DNA of 64,000 bases. It comes from Butyricicoccus sp. (GTDB lineage Bacteria > Bacillota > Clostridia > Oscillospirales > Butyricicoccaceae). Below are positions 55,934 through 64,000 of this stretch, in pieces. The position numbers and the translations under genes are program-made. The stretch lies in contig JAHHRJ010000004.1 of NCBI GenBank assembly GCA_020025885.1, positions 6,501 through 70,500 on the forward strand, read 5' to 3'. The notes beneath the pieces were generated by a model. The model saw only the letters and a program-made list of their open reading frames with translations. It was not told the origin of the DNA and searched no databases. How positions within the stretch are numbered: position 1 is the stretch's first letter; every line of letters begins with the position of its first letter.

Positions 55934-57205
55934 TTACTTGGTTTCAGGTGGCAGTACCACCGAAAGTGTCATATGGTCAGGCTGTGCCCAACGTACAAAC
56001 ATTTTCTGTACATCGTGCACCGTGATTGTTTCATGAAGCTCCGCAAAATCCAAACAGCATTCTCCTGCAAAACTGCTCTCTGCTTGGGTATGGCAAAGGG
56101 ATTCCGGCTGATCGAGCATACGCACATCCAGCCCATAGCACGCTTTTTTCATTCGTGCAAAGAGCTCTTCTTCTACACCATCCTGCGCATATCTTTGGAT
56201 CTCTGCCGCAATACGATCACGAACTGCATAAGGGTCTTGGCTGTCGCCGCCAAAGAGTAGCGCTGCCGCCTGTGGCATGATGGTATAACTGCTGTCAAAG
56301 CTGCGTGTAATCAGGCGATCTTTATACAAGGATACAAAGAGCGGTGCGGTATTTCCGCAAAGGATACGCGCCGCCAATTCTCCCACAAGCTGACGACGCA
56401 GCTGGCTTTCTCCCTCTGCAAGCGGCGTGTCCTTAATACCCAGCATAAAGTTCGGACGTGAAACCGCCATATGCCGCACCACTTCTGCCGCCGCGACGGT
56501 CTCCTGATCTGTGCCATAATGTCTTGCCGCAACCTTTGCCGCTTCTTTTGGAGAGAATTCCCTTGCCATTTCTACAATCCGGTCAAAGTCCGCCGTACCG
56601 CAAACCACAAGACTCATGTTTTCCGGACTGTAAAACGCCTTATGGCATGTTGTCAGGATTTCCGGTGTGATCTCAGAAATACTCGCCACACTGCCTGCAA
56701 TGGAAGTATTGACCGGATGCTCTTGATACATTCCCTCGTATACGCCAACATAGGTTTTCCAGCTTGGGGTATCTTCCATCATGTTGATTTCCTGCGCAAT
56801 GATTCCCTTTTCCTTGGCGACATTTTCCTCCGTAAAATAAGGGGTAAACACAAACTTTAATAGGATTTCCAAGTTTTGCTCAAATCCATCGGTACAGGAA
56901 AAATGATAAGCTGTCATGGAATAGCTGGTAAATGCATTGGGAGAAGCACCTGTTTTTCCAAATTTCTGCAATGCATTGCCGTCTGCGTCTTCAAACATTT
57001 TATGTTCTAGAAAATGCGCAACACCAGCCGGTGTATCATAGCGCACACCTTCCATTGTAAACGCGCGATCAATCGCACCAAAATTTGTCGCAAGCATTGC
57101 AAAGGTCTTGGAAAATCCCTGCTTCGGAATATAACACACTTTGAGTCCATTTTCCAAAGCAACAGACTGCATTTCCATATCAAATCGTTCAAACCGCTGC
57201 TTCAT
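55934..57205 (-). CDS. M16 metallopeptidase (YmfH-like, active subunit)
   Basis: 423 residues from the ATG that overlaps the preceding stop by 4 bases, after GGGGGTAGG. The inverted zinc motif is visible in GVAHFLEHKMFED, with the downstream Glu in EKGIIAQEINMMED; these make the active M16 domain. A second M16-like domain follows. It pairs with the upstream gene, as ymfF/ymfH do in Bacillus. An open frame upstream of 57205 has no support. Confidence 0.87.
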   Translation of the reverse strand: MKQRFERFDMEMQSVALENGLKVCYIPKQGFSKTFAMLATNFGAIDRAFTMEGVRYDTPAGVAHFLEHKMFEDADGNALQKFGKTGASPNAFTSYSMTAYHFSCTDGFEQNLEILLKFVFTPYFTEENVAKEKGIIAQEINMMEDTPSWKTYVGVYEGMYQEHPVNTSIAGSVASISEITPEILTTCHKAFYSPENMSLVVCGTADFDRIVEMAREFSPKEAAKVAARHYGTDQETVAAAEVVRHMAVSRPNFMLGIKDTPLAEGESQLRRQLVGELAARILCGNTAPLFVSLYKDRLITRSFDSSYTIMPQAAALLFGGDSQDPYAVRDRIAAEIQRYAQDGVEEELFARMKKACYGLDVRMLDQPESLCHTQAESSFAGECCLDFAELHETITVHDVQKMFVRWAQPDHMTLSVVLPPETK

Positions 57206-58473
57206 GCGCCTACCCCCTTCATAAAGTAAATGAGATCCAAATTTACATGGCGTCCTGCCATAATCACTTGACCGCGCTCCACGCGCTCTAGGCGCGCGAT
57301 GAGCTCTTCTGGTGTCTGCGTAAATCCGGCAATGGACTGTCTCTGCCAATACTGTTCCAGTGACAGCGGGCTGTCCTGCATCGAGCGCACGTTGTTGATA
57401 ACGGTTCGGCGCGCATCATCCAGCTCTTCCTGTGTCAATCCACCATTGCAGAGATCTTCTAACTGCCGCTGAATCTCCGTGAATGCTTGCTCATACTTTT
57501 CATTTTCAATGCCGCTTGCAACCATCATAATGCCTTTGAGTTTGTCTAGTACTGCACTTGCATAATAACAGAGGGATAGCTTTTCTCGCACATTGCAGAA
57601 AAGACGCGACCCTGTGTAGCCGCCAAACACACTGGTAAATAACATGAGTGCTGGGTATTGGGCGTCTGCACCCGTGAGCCCCGTGCGTAGTCCCAGCGTC
57701 AACTTTCCCTGTCCCACTGGCATTTCTTCGATCACCGTGCGCGGCTCACGGTCTACGCGGCAAACATCGATCTGCGGGCAATATCGCTTACCTCCTTCTG
57801 GCAATTTCAGTCCTTTCTGATAGGCACTCGCCACCAGTTCTGCCTGCGCCGTACCACAATAAAAGAGTTCTACGCGTGCTGTTTGCAGAATTTCTTGATA
57901 CATCTGCCAAATAGACGCAGAAGTTAAAGCCTCTGCTCCTGCTGCTGTACCATATTCACATGCACCAAACGGCTCATTTTCACACATGATTTCCTGTGCG
58001 CGCCGCACCGCATAGCCACGTGGATTGTTTTTGAGTGCTGCAATGCGATCTTTGAGGTTTTCGCGCTCGCTTGCCACTTCAGTCTCTGGGAACATTCCGT
58101 TTTCCAGTCTAGGACTGCAAAGCAGCTCGGTCAAAAGTGCCGCCATCTCAGTCGTGAGGTGCTCACCATCTGGCACACAAGATCCATCAATGCTGTCACC
58201 AATAAACCCAATAACAAGACTTTCGCCTACCTTACGCACATACGGTTCGATCCGTGCACCATATAAATGATCGAGCGCCTCCCCGAGTGCTGACAAACTT
58301 GGGTGCTGCTGTGTGCCCTGATATAATAGATATGGTAAGATCGCTGCCGCTGCGTTTTCCTTTGCCAGCGGAAGCACAAACGCTGCACTGAATGCAGACG
58401 TTTTAAATTGGTCTGTTGTAATACATGTCAGCTGTATGCAATCGCCAAGCGATCGCTGTGTAAGTTTTTGCAT
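57202..58473 (-). CDS. M16-family peptidase-like protein lacking the zinc motif (YmfF-like)
   Basis: 423 residues, same length as its partner. The position equivalent to HxxEH reads PYLLYQGTQQHPSLSALGEA, so the zinc site is missing. Domains and the late motif GGYTGSRLFCNVREKLSLCY resemble M16 proteins. It likely forms a heterodimer in which the downstream gene supplies catalysis. An ATG at 58473 has weak A-rich sequence before it. Confidence 0.84.
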   Translation of the reverse strand: MQKLTQRSLGDCIQLTCITTDQFKTSAFSAAFVLPLAKENAAAAILPYLLYQGTQQHPSLSALGEALDHLYGARIEPYVRKVGESLVIGFIGDSIDGSCVPDGEHLTTEMAALLTELLCSPRLENGMFPETEVASERENLKDRIAALKNNPRGYAVRRAQEIMCENEPFGACEYGTAAGAEALTSASIWQMYQEILQTARVELFYCGTAQAELVASAYQKGLKLPEGGKRYCPQIDVCRVDREPRTVIEEMPVGQGKLTLGLRTGLTGADAQYPALMLFTSVFGGYTGSRLFCNVREKLSLCYYASAVLDKLKGIMMVASGIENEKYEQAFTEIQRQLEDLCNGGLTQEELDDARRTVINNVRSMQDSPLSLEQYWQRQSIAGFTQTPEELIARLERVERGQVIMAGRHVNLDLIYFMKGVGA

Positions 58474-58517
58474 AAAATATCCTTTCTTTCTCTATTAGAA
58501 TAAAAGAAACTATGTTC

Positions 58518-58546
58518 AGTATATCGCGTACCCATTACAAAGTCCA
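58518..58546 (-). promoter_or_regulatory. Possible promoter of the M16 pair
   Basis: TGGACT (58546-58541), 17 bases, TATACT (58523-58518). The -10 box is strong, the -35 box weak. Confidence 0.5.
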
Positions 58547-58607
58547 GTATCAGACAGCGTCTGCCTGAAAGTTTCTAAAAAACTTTTAAAATTTTTATAG
58601 ATTCCCC

Positions 58608-58636
58608 TTGACAGATTTGCCAGGTTCGTGTAATAT
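58608..58636 (+). promoter_or_regulatory. Sigma-A promoter of the ylxM-ffh operon
   Basis: TTGACA (58608-58613), 17 bases, TAATAT (58631-58636). A TGTAAAG/CTTTACA inverted repeat follows in the leader. Confidence 0.75.
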
Positions 58637-58689
58637 AATTATCGTCACAGTTGTAAAGTTCTGAGCTTTACACGGAAAGGAGGCAGACA

Positions 58690-59055
58690 ATGAGAGCAGA
58701 TCCATTTGAGTTATGTCTCCTATTCGATTTTTATGGCGAGTTACTCACAGAGAAACAGCGTGAGCTTTTTGATCTTTATTATAACGAAGATCTTTCTCTT
58801 TCTGAGATTGCAGAACATGTTGGCATCACCCGTCAGGGTGTCCGCGACGCAGTCGTTCGTGCCGAGCATACGCTAACAGAGCTTGAAGATAAGCTGCATC
58901 TCGTTTCTCGCTACGGCAAATTGGATCAGCATATTGATGCGCTTGCAGGCGAGGTCAAACTCCTTTCCCGCATCAACGCAAACTATATGCAGAATGCCGA
59001 GATTTCCAAAATTTTATCACGGATGAATGAGCATATCCGTGAAATCACTGGTTGA
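58690..59055 (+). CDS. ylxM: SRP-associated HTH protein YlxM
   Basis: 121 residues. The first half contains a sigma-like helix-turn-helix (FDLYYNEDLSLSEIAEHVGI, RQGVRDAVVRAEHTL). YlxM homologues bind the SRP ribonucleoprotein and accompany ffh. An AAAGGAGG site precedes the ATG, and ffh starts 31 bases after its stop. Confidence 0.9.
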   Translation: MRADPFELCLLFDFYGELLTEKQRELFDLYYNEDLSLSEIAEHVGITRQGVRDAVVRAEHTLTELEDKLHLVSRYGKLDQHIDALAGEVKLLSRINANYMQNAEISKILSRMNEHIREITG

Positions 59056-59086
59056 TTTTACATTTTAAAGCAAGACGGAGGTTAGT

Positions 59087-60451
59087 ATGGCATTTGAAGG
59101 CTTAACCGAAAAAATTTCATCCGCCTTTAAGAAGCTGCGTGGACAGACACGTCTGACCGAAGCCGATGTCAAGGAAGTAATGCGTGAAATTCGCCTTGCC
59201 CTGCTCGAGGCCGATGTAAACTTCAAGGTCACAAAGGACTTTGTGAAGGCTGTAACCGAACAGGCAACTGATGCCGAGATTTTGGAAAGCCTCTCCCCTG
59301 CACAGCAGGTCATTAAAATCGTAAACGAAGAACTTGTTCGTCTCCTTGGCGGGCAAGGCGCTCGCATTACGATTGCCCCAAACCCACCAACAACGATTAT
59401 GATGGTTGGCTTGCAGGGTGCTGGTAAGACGACCAACTGCGCGAAGCTCGCTGGCATGTTTAAGAAACAGCAGCAGCGCCGCCCGCTGCTTGTTGCCTGT
59501 GACGTTTATCGTCCGGCTGCAATTGAACAGCTCAAGGTTGTTGGTAAACAACTTGATATTCCCGTATTTGATCAGGGTCAAGGCGATCCGGTCGAAATTG
59601 CAAAGGCTGGCATTGCACACGCAAAGAAAAACGGCTATGATATGGTCTTTCTCGATACCGCAGGTCGTCTGCATGTCGACGAAGCACTGATGGACGAGCT
59701 GAAGAACATTAAGTCTTCTGTAAAGCCCCATGAGATCATGCTCGTTGTTGATGCAATGACTGGTCAGGACGCTGTAAATGTCGCACAGACTTTTGATGAA
59801 GCGCTTGGCATTGACGGTGTACTCATGAGTAAGATGGACGGCGATGCCCGTGGTGGTGCTGCCCTTTCCGTTAAGTCAGTTACTGGTAAGCCGATCAAGT
59901 ACATTGGTACTGGTGAAAAGCTTGATAACATTGAAGCCTTCCACCCTGACCGTATGGCTTCTCGTATTCTTGGCATGGGTGATGTGCTGACGCTGATTGA
60001 AAAGGCACAGCAAAACTTCGATCAGAAACAAGCAGTTGAAGTTGCCAAGAAAATGTCTGCTGGTAAACTTACTCTGACAGATTTTTATGAACAGCTCCAA
60101 CAGGTCAAGAACATGGGCTCTGTTGAGGATATGCTGGGCATGATCCCCGGTATTGATACAAAGGCTTTGGCTGGCGCACAGCTTGATGGAAAAGCAATGG
60201 CGCATACTGAGGCGATCATTCTTTCTATGACACCAAAGGAACGCGAAAATCCTTCAATCATCAATTATAGCCGTAAAAAGCGTATTTCTGCTGGCTGTGG
60301 ACTGAAGATTGAGGAAGTCAACAAGCTGCTCAAACAGTTTGAATCCATGCAGAAGATGACCAAGCAGCTGGCAGGGCTGCAGAAACGCGCAAAGAAAAAG
60401 CGTAAAGGTGGTTTCCCCAGCTTTGGCGGTGGATTCCCCTTCCCGTTCTAA
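59087..60451 (+). CDS. ffh: Signal recognition particle GTPase Ffh
   Basis: 454 residues. N domain (1-85), G domain with GLQGAGKTTNCAKLAG, DTAGRLHVDEALMDEL, SKMDGDARGG, and a Met-rich M domain (about 295-430) that binds SRP RNA and signal peptides. The tail GGFPSFGGGFPFPF is Gly/Phe-rich. Ffh targets nascent membrane proteins to the translocon. Confidence 0.96.
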   Translation: MAFEGLTEKISSAFKKLRGQTRLTEADVKEVMREIRLALLEADVNFKVTKDFVKAVTEQATDAEILESLSPAQQVIKIVNEELVRLLGGQGARITIAPNPPTTIMMVGLQGAGKTTNCAKLAGMFKKQQQRRPLLVACDVYRPAAIEQLKVVGKQLDIPVFDQGQGDPVEIAKAGIAHAKKNGYDMVFLDTAGRLHVDEALMDELKNIKSSVKPHEIMLVVDAMTGQDAVNVAQTFDEALGIDGVLMSKMDGDARGGAALSVKSVTGKPIKYIGTGEKLDNIEAFHPDRMASRILGMGDVLTLIEKAQQNFDQKQAVEVAKKMSAGKLTLTDFYEQLQQVKNMGSVEDMLGMIPGIDTKALAGAQLDGKAMAHTEAIILSMTPKERENPSIINYSRKKRISAGCGLKIEEVNKLLKQFESMQKMTKQLAGLQKRAKKKRKGGFPSFGGGFPFPF

Positions 60452-60521
60452 CTCAGGTGCTTAATTGGTTGTAAATAACTTTACAATATAAATTTTGAAA
60501 GATTTCAAGGAGGTGAAATTG

Positions 60522-60761
60522 ATGGTAAAGATTAGACTTCGCAGAATGGGTGCTAAGAAGGCTCCTTTCTACCGTGTTGTTGTTGCTGACTCTCGCTACC
60601 CGCGTGATGGTCGTTTCATCGAGGAAATCGGTACTTACAATCCGATGACTTCTGAGGCTGCAATTCAGATCGACGCAGAGCGTGCACAGGCTTGGATCAA
60701 GAACGGTGCACAGCCGACTGATACGGTTCGCGGTCTTCTGAAAAAGGCAGGCGTGCTCTAA
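60522..60761 (+). CDS. rpsP: 30S ribosomal protein S16
   Basis: 79 residues from the ATG after [47 protein letters not shown]. An open frame nine codons longer begins upstream but lacks a ribosome site. Confidence 0.96.
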   Translation: MVKIRLRRMGAKKAPFYRVVVADSRYPRDGRFIEEIGTYNPMTSEAAIQIDAERAQAWIKNGAQPTDTVRGLLKKAGVL

Positions 60762-60780
60762 GGATAGTGAGGTTATGGAT

Positions 60781-61011
60781 ATGAAAGAACTTTTAACCTA
60801 CATCGTGGCAAATCTGGTTTCCGATCCAGACGCAATTTCCATTACAGAATCCATCGAAGGCGATGAAGTGACTTATGCACTTCATGTTGCGCCGGAGGAC
60901 ATGGGACGCGTAATCGGCCGTCATGGTCGTATTGCCAAGGAGATCCGCACGCTCATGAAAGCGGCAGGCAATCGTGAAAACAAAAAGGTTTCGGTAGATA
61001 TCTGCGACTAA
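60781..61011 (+). CDS. khpA: KH-domain RNA-binding protein KhpA (YlqC)
   Basis: 76 residues. The KH core GRVIGRHGRIAKEIRTLM has the GxxG loop. KhpA works with KhpB/EloR in RNA binding linked to cell elongation. The ATG at 60781 has GAGG eight bases upstream; an ATG two codons earlier is possible. It lies between rpsP and rimM as in Bacillus. Confidence 0.9.
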   Translation: MKELLTYIVANLVSDPDAISITESIEGDEVTYALHVAPEDMGRVIGRHGRIAKEIRTLMKAAGNRENKKVSVDICD

Positions 61012-61037
61012 GTGGGTTTCGCGAAGCCAAGCCTAGG

Positions 61038-61061
61038 GACCTGTCGAAAGACAGGTCTTTT
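61038..61061 (+). terminator. Hairpin terminator or attenuator between khpA and rimM
   Basis: Perfect stem GACCTGTC/GACAGGTC with a GAAA tetraloop and TTTT. It would reduce rimM-trmD expression relative to ffh-rpsP-khpA. Confidence 0.7.
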
Positions 61062-61082
61062 CAATACCCCGGAGGTTTTACA

Positions 61083-61589
61083 ATGAAAAAACAATTTCTG
61101 GAAGCCGGAAAAATCGTCAATACACATGGCGTGACCGGCGATATCAAGGTTCAGTCCTGGTGTGACACCCCTGAGGTACTGACCGATTTTGACACACTCT
61201 ATCTCTCCCCCTCTGAGCCAGTGACCGTAAAGAAAGCCTATGTGCACAAGGGCTGCGTGATCATGCATCTCGCAGGCGTAGATACCTGCGAGGCTGCGGA
61301 AGCAATGCGCAATAAGACGCTCTATCTGGATCGCAATGACATTGATCTGCCCGAAGACCTTGTTTTCATTCAAGATATGATCGGGCTGGAAGTTTATGAT
61401 GCGCGCACAGAAACCGTGATCGGTACACTCAAAGAGGTGCTGACCACCAATCCGGCGCATGATATGTATGTTGTAAAGCGTGAAAACGCGGCTGACGCAT
61501 TGATTCCCGCATGTGAGCCCTTCTTGGTATCTGTTGATTTAGATACTGGTCGCCTGACCGTGCGCACCATTGAGGGGCTTTTAGAATGA
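61083..61589 (+). CDS. rimM: Ribosome maturation factor RimM
   Basis: 168 residues. EAGKIVNTHGVTGDIKVQSW opens the N-terminal domain; the PRC-barrel covers the second half (LVFIQDMIGLEVYD onward). RimM binds S19 in 30S maturation. GGAGG precedes the ATG, and it overlaps trmD by 4 bases. Confidence 0.94.
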   Translation: MKKQFLEAGKIVNTHGVTGDIKVQSWCDTPEVLTDFDTLYLSPSEPVTVKKAYVHKGCVIMHLAGVDTCEAAEAMRNKTLYLDRNDIDLPEDLVFIQDMIGLEVYDARTETVIGTLKEVLTTNPAHDMYVVKRENAADALIPACEPFLVSVDLDTGRLTVRTIEGLLE

Positions 61590-62323
61590 AAATTGATATT
61601 ATGACCCTGTTCCCAGACCTCATCACAGGGGTCATGCAGCAAAGTATCATCGGACGCGCACAGACAAAAGGCATTGTTGAGATCACAGCGACCAATATCC
61701 GCGACTACGCGCTCGATAAGCACCATAAGGCAGACGATGCGCCCTATGGTGGTGGACGCGGCATGGTCATGCTCCCTGAGCCGCTTTACCTCTGCCATGA
61801 GGCACTCACTGGGGGCAAGCATGTGCATACCGTGATGATGAGCGCACAGGGTGTGCCGTTCCATCAGGAAAAAGCGCGTGAGCTCTTGGCACATGAACAT
61901 TTTATCATTGTGTGCGGACATTATGAGGGTATCGACCAGCGCTTTATTGACACCTGTGTTGATGAGGAAATCTCCATTGGTGACTTTGTACTGACTGGCG
62001 GTGAGATCCCTGCAATGGCGGTTGCCGATGCCGTATGCCGCATGGTTCCAGGCGTTCTACCTGACGAGACAGCCTTTCAGGAAGAAAGCCACTGGAATGG
62101 ACTCCTGGAATATCCACAATATACGCACCCAGCGGTTTGGCGCGAACAGGCAGTTCCCGAAGTTCTACTCTCTGGTCATCATGCAAATATTGCCCGCTGG
62201 CGGCGCAAAATGTCTATTAAGCGCACCATGCAGAGCCGCCCAGACCTTTATGAAGGCTTCACACCACAGGATAAACAGGACAAGAAAATACTTGCTGAAC
62301 TTGCCGCGGAACGCGATCGCTGA
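61586..62323 (+). CDS. trmD: tRNA (guanine37-N1)-methyltransferase
   Basis: 245 residues. The SPOUT-type enzyme methylates G37 in tRNAs reading CNN codons. MKIDIMTLFPDLITGVMQQS, DDAPYGGGRGMVM, VCGHYEGIDQRF and SIGDFVLTGGEIPAMAV are its knot-region signatures. In Bacillus rplS follows; here it does not. Confidence 0.95.
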   Translation: MKIDIMTLFPDLITGVMQQSIIGRAQTKGIVEITATNIRDYALDKHHKADDAPYGGGRGMVMLPEPLYLCHEALTGGKHVHTVMMSAQGVPFHQEKARELLAHEHFIIVCGHYEGIDQRFIDTCVDEEISIGDFVLTGGEIPAMAVADAVCRMVPGVLPDETAFQEESHWNGLLEYPQYTHPAVWREQAVPEVLLSGHHANIARWRRKMSIKRTMQSRPDLYEGFTPQDKQDKKILAELAAERDR

Positions 62324-62340
62324 TTGTGCCGCGGCTTTTC
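62303..62340 (+). terminator. Intrinsic terminator overlapping the end of trmD
   Basis: GCCGCGG (62303-62309) pairs with CCGCGGC (62329-62335), then TTTT. The stem uses the last codons of trmD. Confidence 0.6.
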
Positions 62341-62362
62341 CATTGTATCTGATAAAAAGCTG

Positions 62363-62391
62363 TTTACATTCACCCCCAGATTCGTTACAAT
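62363..62391 (+). promoter_or_regulatory. Sigma-A promoter of the fruK-like gene
   Basis: TTTACA (62363-62368), 17 bases, TACAAT (62386-62391). Confidence 0.65.
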
Positions 62392-62430
62392 AATAATATA
62401 TTACTGTATTGGCTTTCAGGAGGAATCCTC

Positions 62431-63372
62431 ATGATTATTACCATCACTCTGAACCCTGCAATGGACCGTACACTCCGTATCGACCACCCTTTACAGGTCA
62501 ACAAGCTGAACCGTGCGTCCAGCACATCGGTTGAACCCGGCGGCAAGGGCATCAATGTATCGCGTGCAGTCAAGGCACTTGGCGGCAAGAGCGTTGCACT
62601 TGGCTTTTGTGCAGGCAGTAACGGACGCGCTATGAAAGATGCCCTCACCTCTATGGACATTCACCATGACTTTGTGGATGTACCCGGCAATACCCGTGTC
62701 AATCTTCAGGTCATCGACCAAGACGGCAATCATACCGAAGTGAATGAGCCAGGATTTAAAATTTCTGACAGTGATTTTCTGCGTTTCTTGGAGCGTGTGA
62801 AACAGTATCTGGACGATAAGAACATCTTTGTGATTTCTGGTTCTGTCCCGCCTTTCTTCCCCATGACAAACTTTGCAAAGCTCATTAAGACCATCAAAAA
62901 GGCTGGCTGCCGTTTAATCGTAGACGAAGCAGATGAACTCTTGGAAGAAGCACTCAAGTTTGAGCCAGATTTTGTAAAGCCCAACATCTTTGAGCTTGCA
63001 CGTACAGTTGGTGATGAGCCTACCACTGACCCTGATGTACTTGTCCATAGCGCACGCAAGCTGCTGGATAAGGGTGCACAAGCTGTCTGTGTTTCCATGT
63101 CTCAGGAGGGTGCTTTGTTTGTATCTAAGCATGAACCAGAAGTGCTCTATGTCAACTGTAATCCAAAGATCTATGATGAAGGTGCAGTTGGTACAGGTGA
63201 CGCAATGGTTGGTGCGATTGCAAATGCAATGGATAAGAAATTAAGCTTTGTGGAAATGGCAAAGTTTACCGTGGCAACAGGTCGTGCCTGCGCGCGTCTG
63301 ACAGGTACTGAAATGGCAACACTCAAAAAGGTGTATGAGGTATACGAAAGCCTGCTCGTTTATACTGTCTGA
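62431..63372 (+). CDS. 1-phosphofructokinase-like PfkB kinase
   Basis: 313 residues. MIITITLNPAMDRTLRID, EPGGKGINVSRAVKALG and AVGTGDAMVGAIANAMD (catalytic Asp in GTGD) define the FruK/LacC branch of PfkB sugar kinases. It most likely phosphorylates fructose 1-phosphate to fructose 1,6-bisphosphate. No fruR or fructose PTS gene is adjacent, so tagatose 6-phosphate is an alternative substrate. GGAGGAATCCTC precedes the ATG. Confidence 0.83.
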   Translation: MIITITLNPAMDRTLRIDHPLQVNKLNRASSTSVEPGGKGINVSRAVKALGGKSVALGFCAGSNGRAMKDALTSMDIHHDFVDVPGNTRVNLQVIDQDGNHTEVNEPGFKISDSDFLRFLERVKQYLDDKNIFVISGSVPPFFPMTNFAKLIKTIKKAGCRLIVDEADELLEEALKFEPDFVKPNIFELARTVGDEPTTDPDVLVHSARKLLDKGAQAVCVSMSQEGALFVSKHEPEVLYVNCNPKIYDEGAVGTGDAMVGAIANAMDKKLSFVEMAKFTVATGRACARLTGTEMATLKKVYEVYESLLVYTV

Positions 63373-63385
63373 TTTTTGCCTACAT

Positions 63386-63432
63386 AAATATCCCTTGGTT
63401 TCGGTTTTCTACTGGAATCAAGGGATATTTTT
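63386..63432. terminator. Shared terminator of fruK-like and DUF6881-like genes
   Basis: AAATATCCCTTG pairs with CAAGGGATATTT around 21 bases, with T-runs on both sides. The two genes converge here; the minus-strand stop lies in the right arm. Confidence 0.75.
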
Positions 63433-63735
63433 ATGAAAAGAACCTTCATAGAAATCTGTATTCCACACTGCCTCAAATTCTTCTTTTGAAATGCAGCAAG
63501 CTGCAAATTCTTCCCCAAATATCCCTTGATTGAATTCATCTGCGGTTGGAATCTCTGTCACCTCTATCACATCCCTATAAAAATCCTCTATATGTTTTTC
63601 TGTTCTATCTGCAAAGATTTCAATTGCTTTTGTGATATATCGCCCATCTGTCAAATCTACTTCATAGAACATGACTTTCGGCTCATCCTTCCAGTTATGC
63701 TTCCAAAACACCTTCATAAATTCTACCTGTTCCAT
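63418..63735 (-). CDS. DUF6881-like small protein
   Basis: 105 residues from the ATG after GAGGAAAGCACACAG; an open frame continues 23 codons upstream. FYEVDLTDGRYITKAIEIF, DVIEVTEIPTADEFN and SKEEFEAVWNTDFYE resemble DUF6881, a small soluble family of unknown role. Some members are found in toxin-immunity settings, but no toxin is visible here. Confidence 0.5.
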   Translation of the reverse strand: MEQVEFMKVFWKHNWKDEPKVMFYEVDLTDGRYITKAIEIFADRTEKHIEDFYRDVIEVTEIPTADEFNQGIFGEEFAACCISKEEFEAVWNTDFYEGSFHKNIP

Positions 63736-63946
63736 CTGTGTGCTTTCCTCGCTTTCTATTTTATATATTTCATGGTAGCATACACCAAAACAAGATGTAC
63801 ACATGCGTGCTTAGTCGAGTGATTGAAAATTTCAGACTCTGATGTTAAAATTAGGGTGTATCTGAAAACCTATCCATTCGTATCTCATTGACTCAATCCA
63901 TTTACCTTATCCCAGAACAATTTTTACGTAATATACAGGAGTAAAT
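63736..63946. other. Non-coding stretch before the transposon-like end
   Basis: About 210 A/T-rich bases without a gene or strong signal. On the minus strand the bases next to 63946 would be the guide segment if a TnpB omega-RNA ends here. Confidence 0.5.
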
Positions 63947-64000
63947 TTGACACTCCCCACGGCTAAAGCCGGGGGATTCTCGGTTCGCTGACCGCAGCCT
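63947..64000 (-). mobile_element. Probable right end of an IS200/IS605-type element (omega-RNA 3' end), cut by the window
   Basis: The sequence CTCCCCACGGCTAAAGCCGG with GGGATTCTCGGTTC is the subterminal hairpin I associate with the TnpB-carrying ends of IS605-like elements. Read on minus it is AATCCCCCGGCTTTAGCCGT then GGGGAGTGTCAA, the usual 3' scaffold of an omega-RNA. The tnpB gene would then lie beyond 64000 on the minus strand. Only 54 bases are visible, so a solo end or remnant is possible. Confidence 0.55.

Noticed and set aside
63418..63735. Toxin-antitoxin or immunity pair around the DUF6881-like gene
   Set aside because: No partner gene is visible on either side within the window, so only the single small protein is reported.

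Overview
The window looks like a chromosome segment of a moderate-GC, endospore-lineage Clostridium-type Firmicute, most likely an Oscillospirales gut anaerobe of the Butyricicoccus/Agathobaculum kind. The genus is inferred from gene content and protein style, not proven. Evidence includes the yloC-remA-gmk-rpoZ-coaBC-priA-def-fmt-rsmB-rlmN-prpC-prkC-rsgA-thiN gene order, ylxM-ffh-rpsP-khpA-rimM-trmD, rplU-prp-rpmA-obg with an L27 that needs N-terminal cleavage, a SAM-I riboswitch, S-layer (SLH) proteins and a SpoIVFA/FB-like peptidase pair. The window is mostly housekeeping genes, with a surface/accessory patch at 39.9-48.5 kb.

Layout. At 1-222 is the 5' end of purB (minus), and at 0.35-1.55 kb an aminotransferase. 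From 24.4 kb down to 1.7 kb nearly everything is on the minus strand. The order in transcription is a DUF3343 protein with a cysteine desulfurase, the c-di-AMP module cdaA-cdaR, an FAD oxidoreductase, an RseC-like protein, a DUF5685/DnaJ-like/membrane protein trio, then the long translation, replication-restart and Ser/Thr signalling cluster. Plus-strand genes at 24.5-28.1 kb are an M23/M50 peptidase pair, ispD-ispF and a small SLH protein. Next come uridine phosphorylase with DUF951, an S1-domain protein, glgB, rarA and a lipoprotein. A copper unit (copA with a fused C-terminal CopZ-like domain, then csoR) is followed by a split ThrE-type exporter, then a SAM riboswitch and metK. At 39.9-44.9 kb is a 1641-residue S-layer protein with two tandem alpha/beta-hydrolase domains. 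It is followed by a MarR-type regulator with an old-yellow-enzyme-type reductase, a secreted EreA/ChaN-like protein, ackA, divergent tmcAL, obg-rpmA-prp-rplU, folD-lgt, an M16 peptidase pair, the ylxM-trmD operon, a fruK-like kinase and a DUF6881-like gene. The last 54 bases resemble the right end of an IS200/IS605 (TnpB-type) element.

Regulation that can be read directly includes about ten near-consensus sigma-A promoters with 17-bp spacers, a copA promoter with an adjacent G/C-tract CsoR-like operator, a marR promoter covered by two palindromes, the SAM riboswitch terminator and many intrinsic terminators.

The least ordinary DNA is a set of short non-coding repeats. A 163-bp inverted-repeat element lies in the probable cdaA leader. 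A second family (TTAAGGCA ends) has a 77-bp copy at 38.2 kb and a 164-bp copy that touches the folD stop codon. A third family of about 210 bp occurs three times (25.8, 51.2 and 53.8 kb). The first two families share an exact 23-base internal block. No CRISPR array, tRNA or rRNA was seen. I did not find a clear new multi-gene defence or biosynthetic system; the strongest candidates for novelty are the double-hydrolase S-layer protein and the repeat families.
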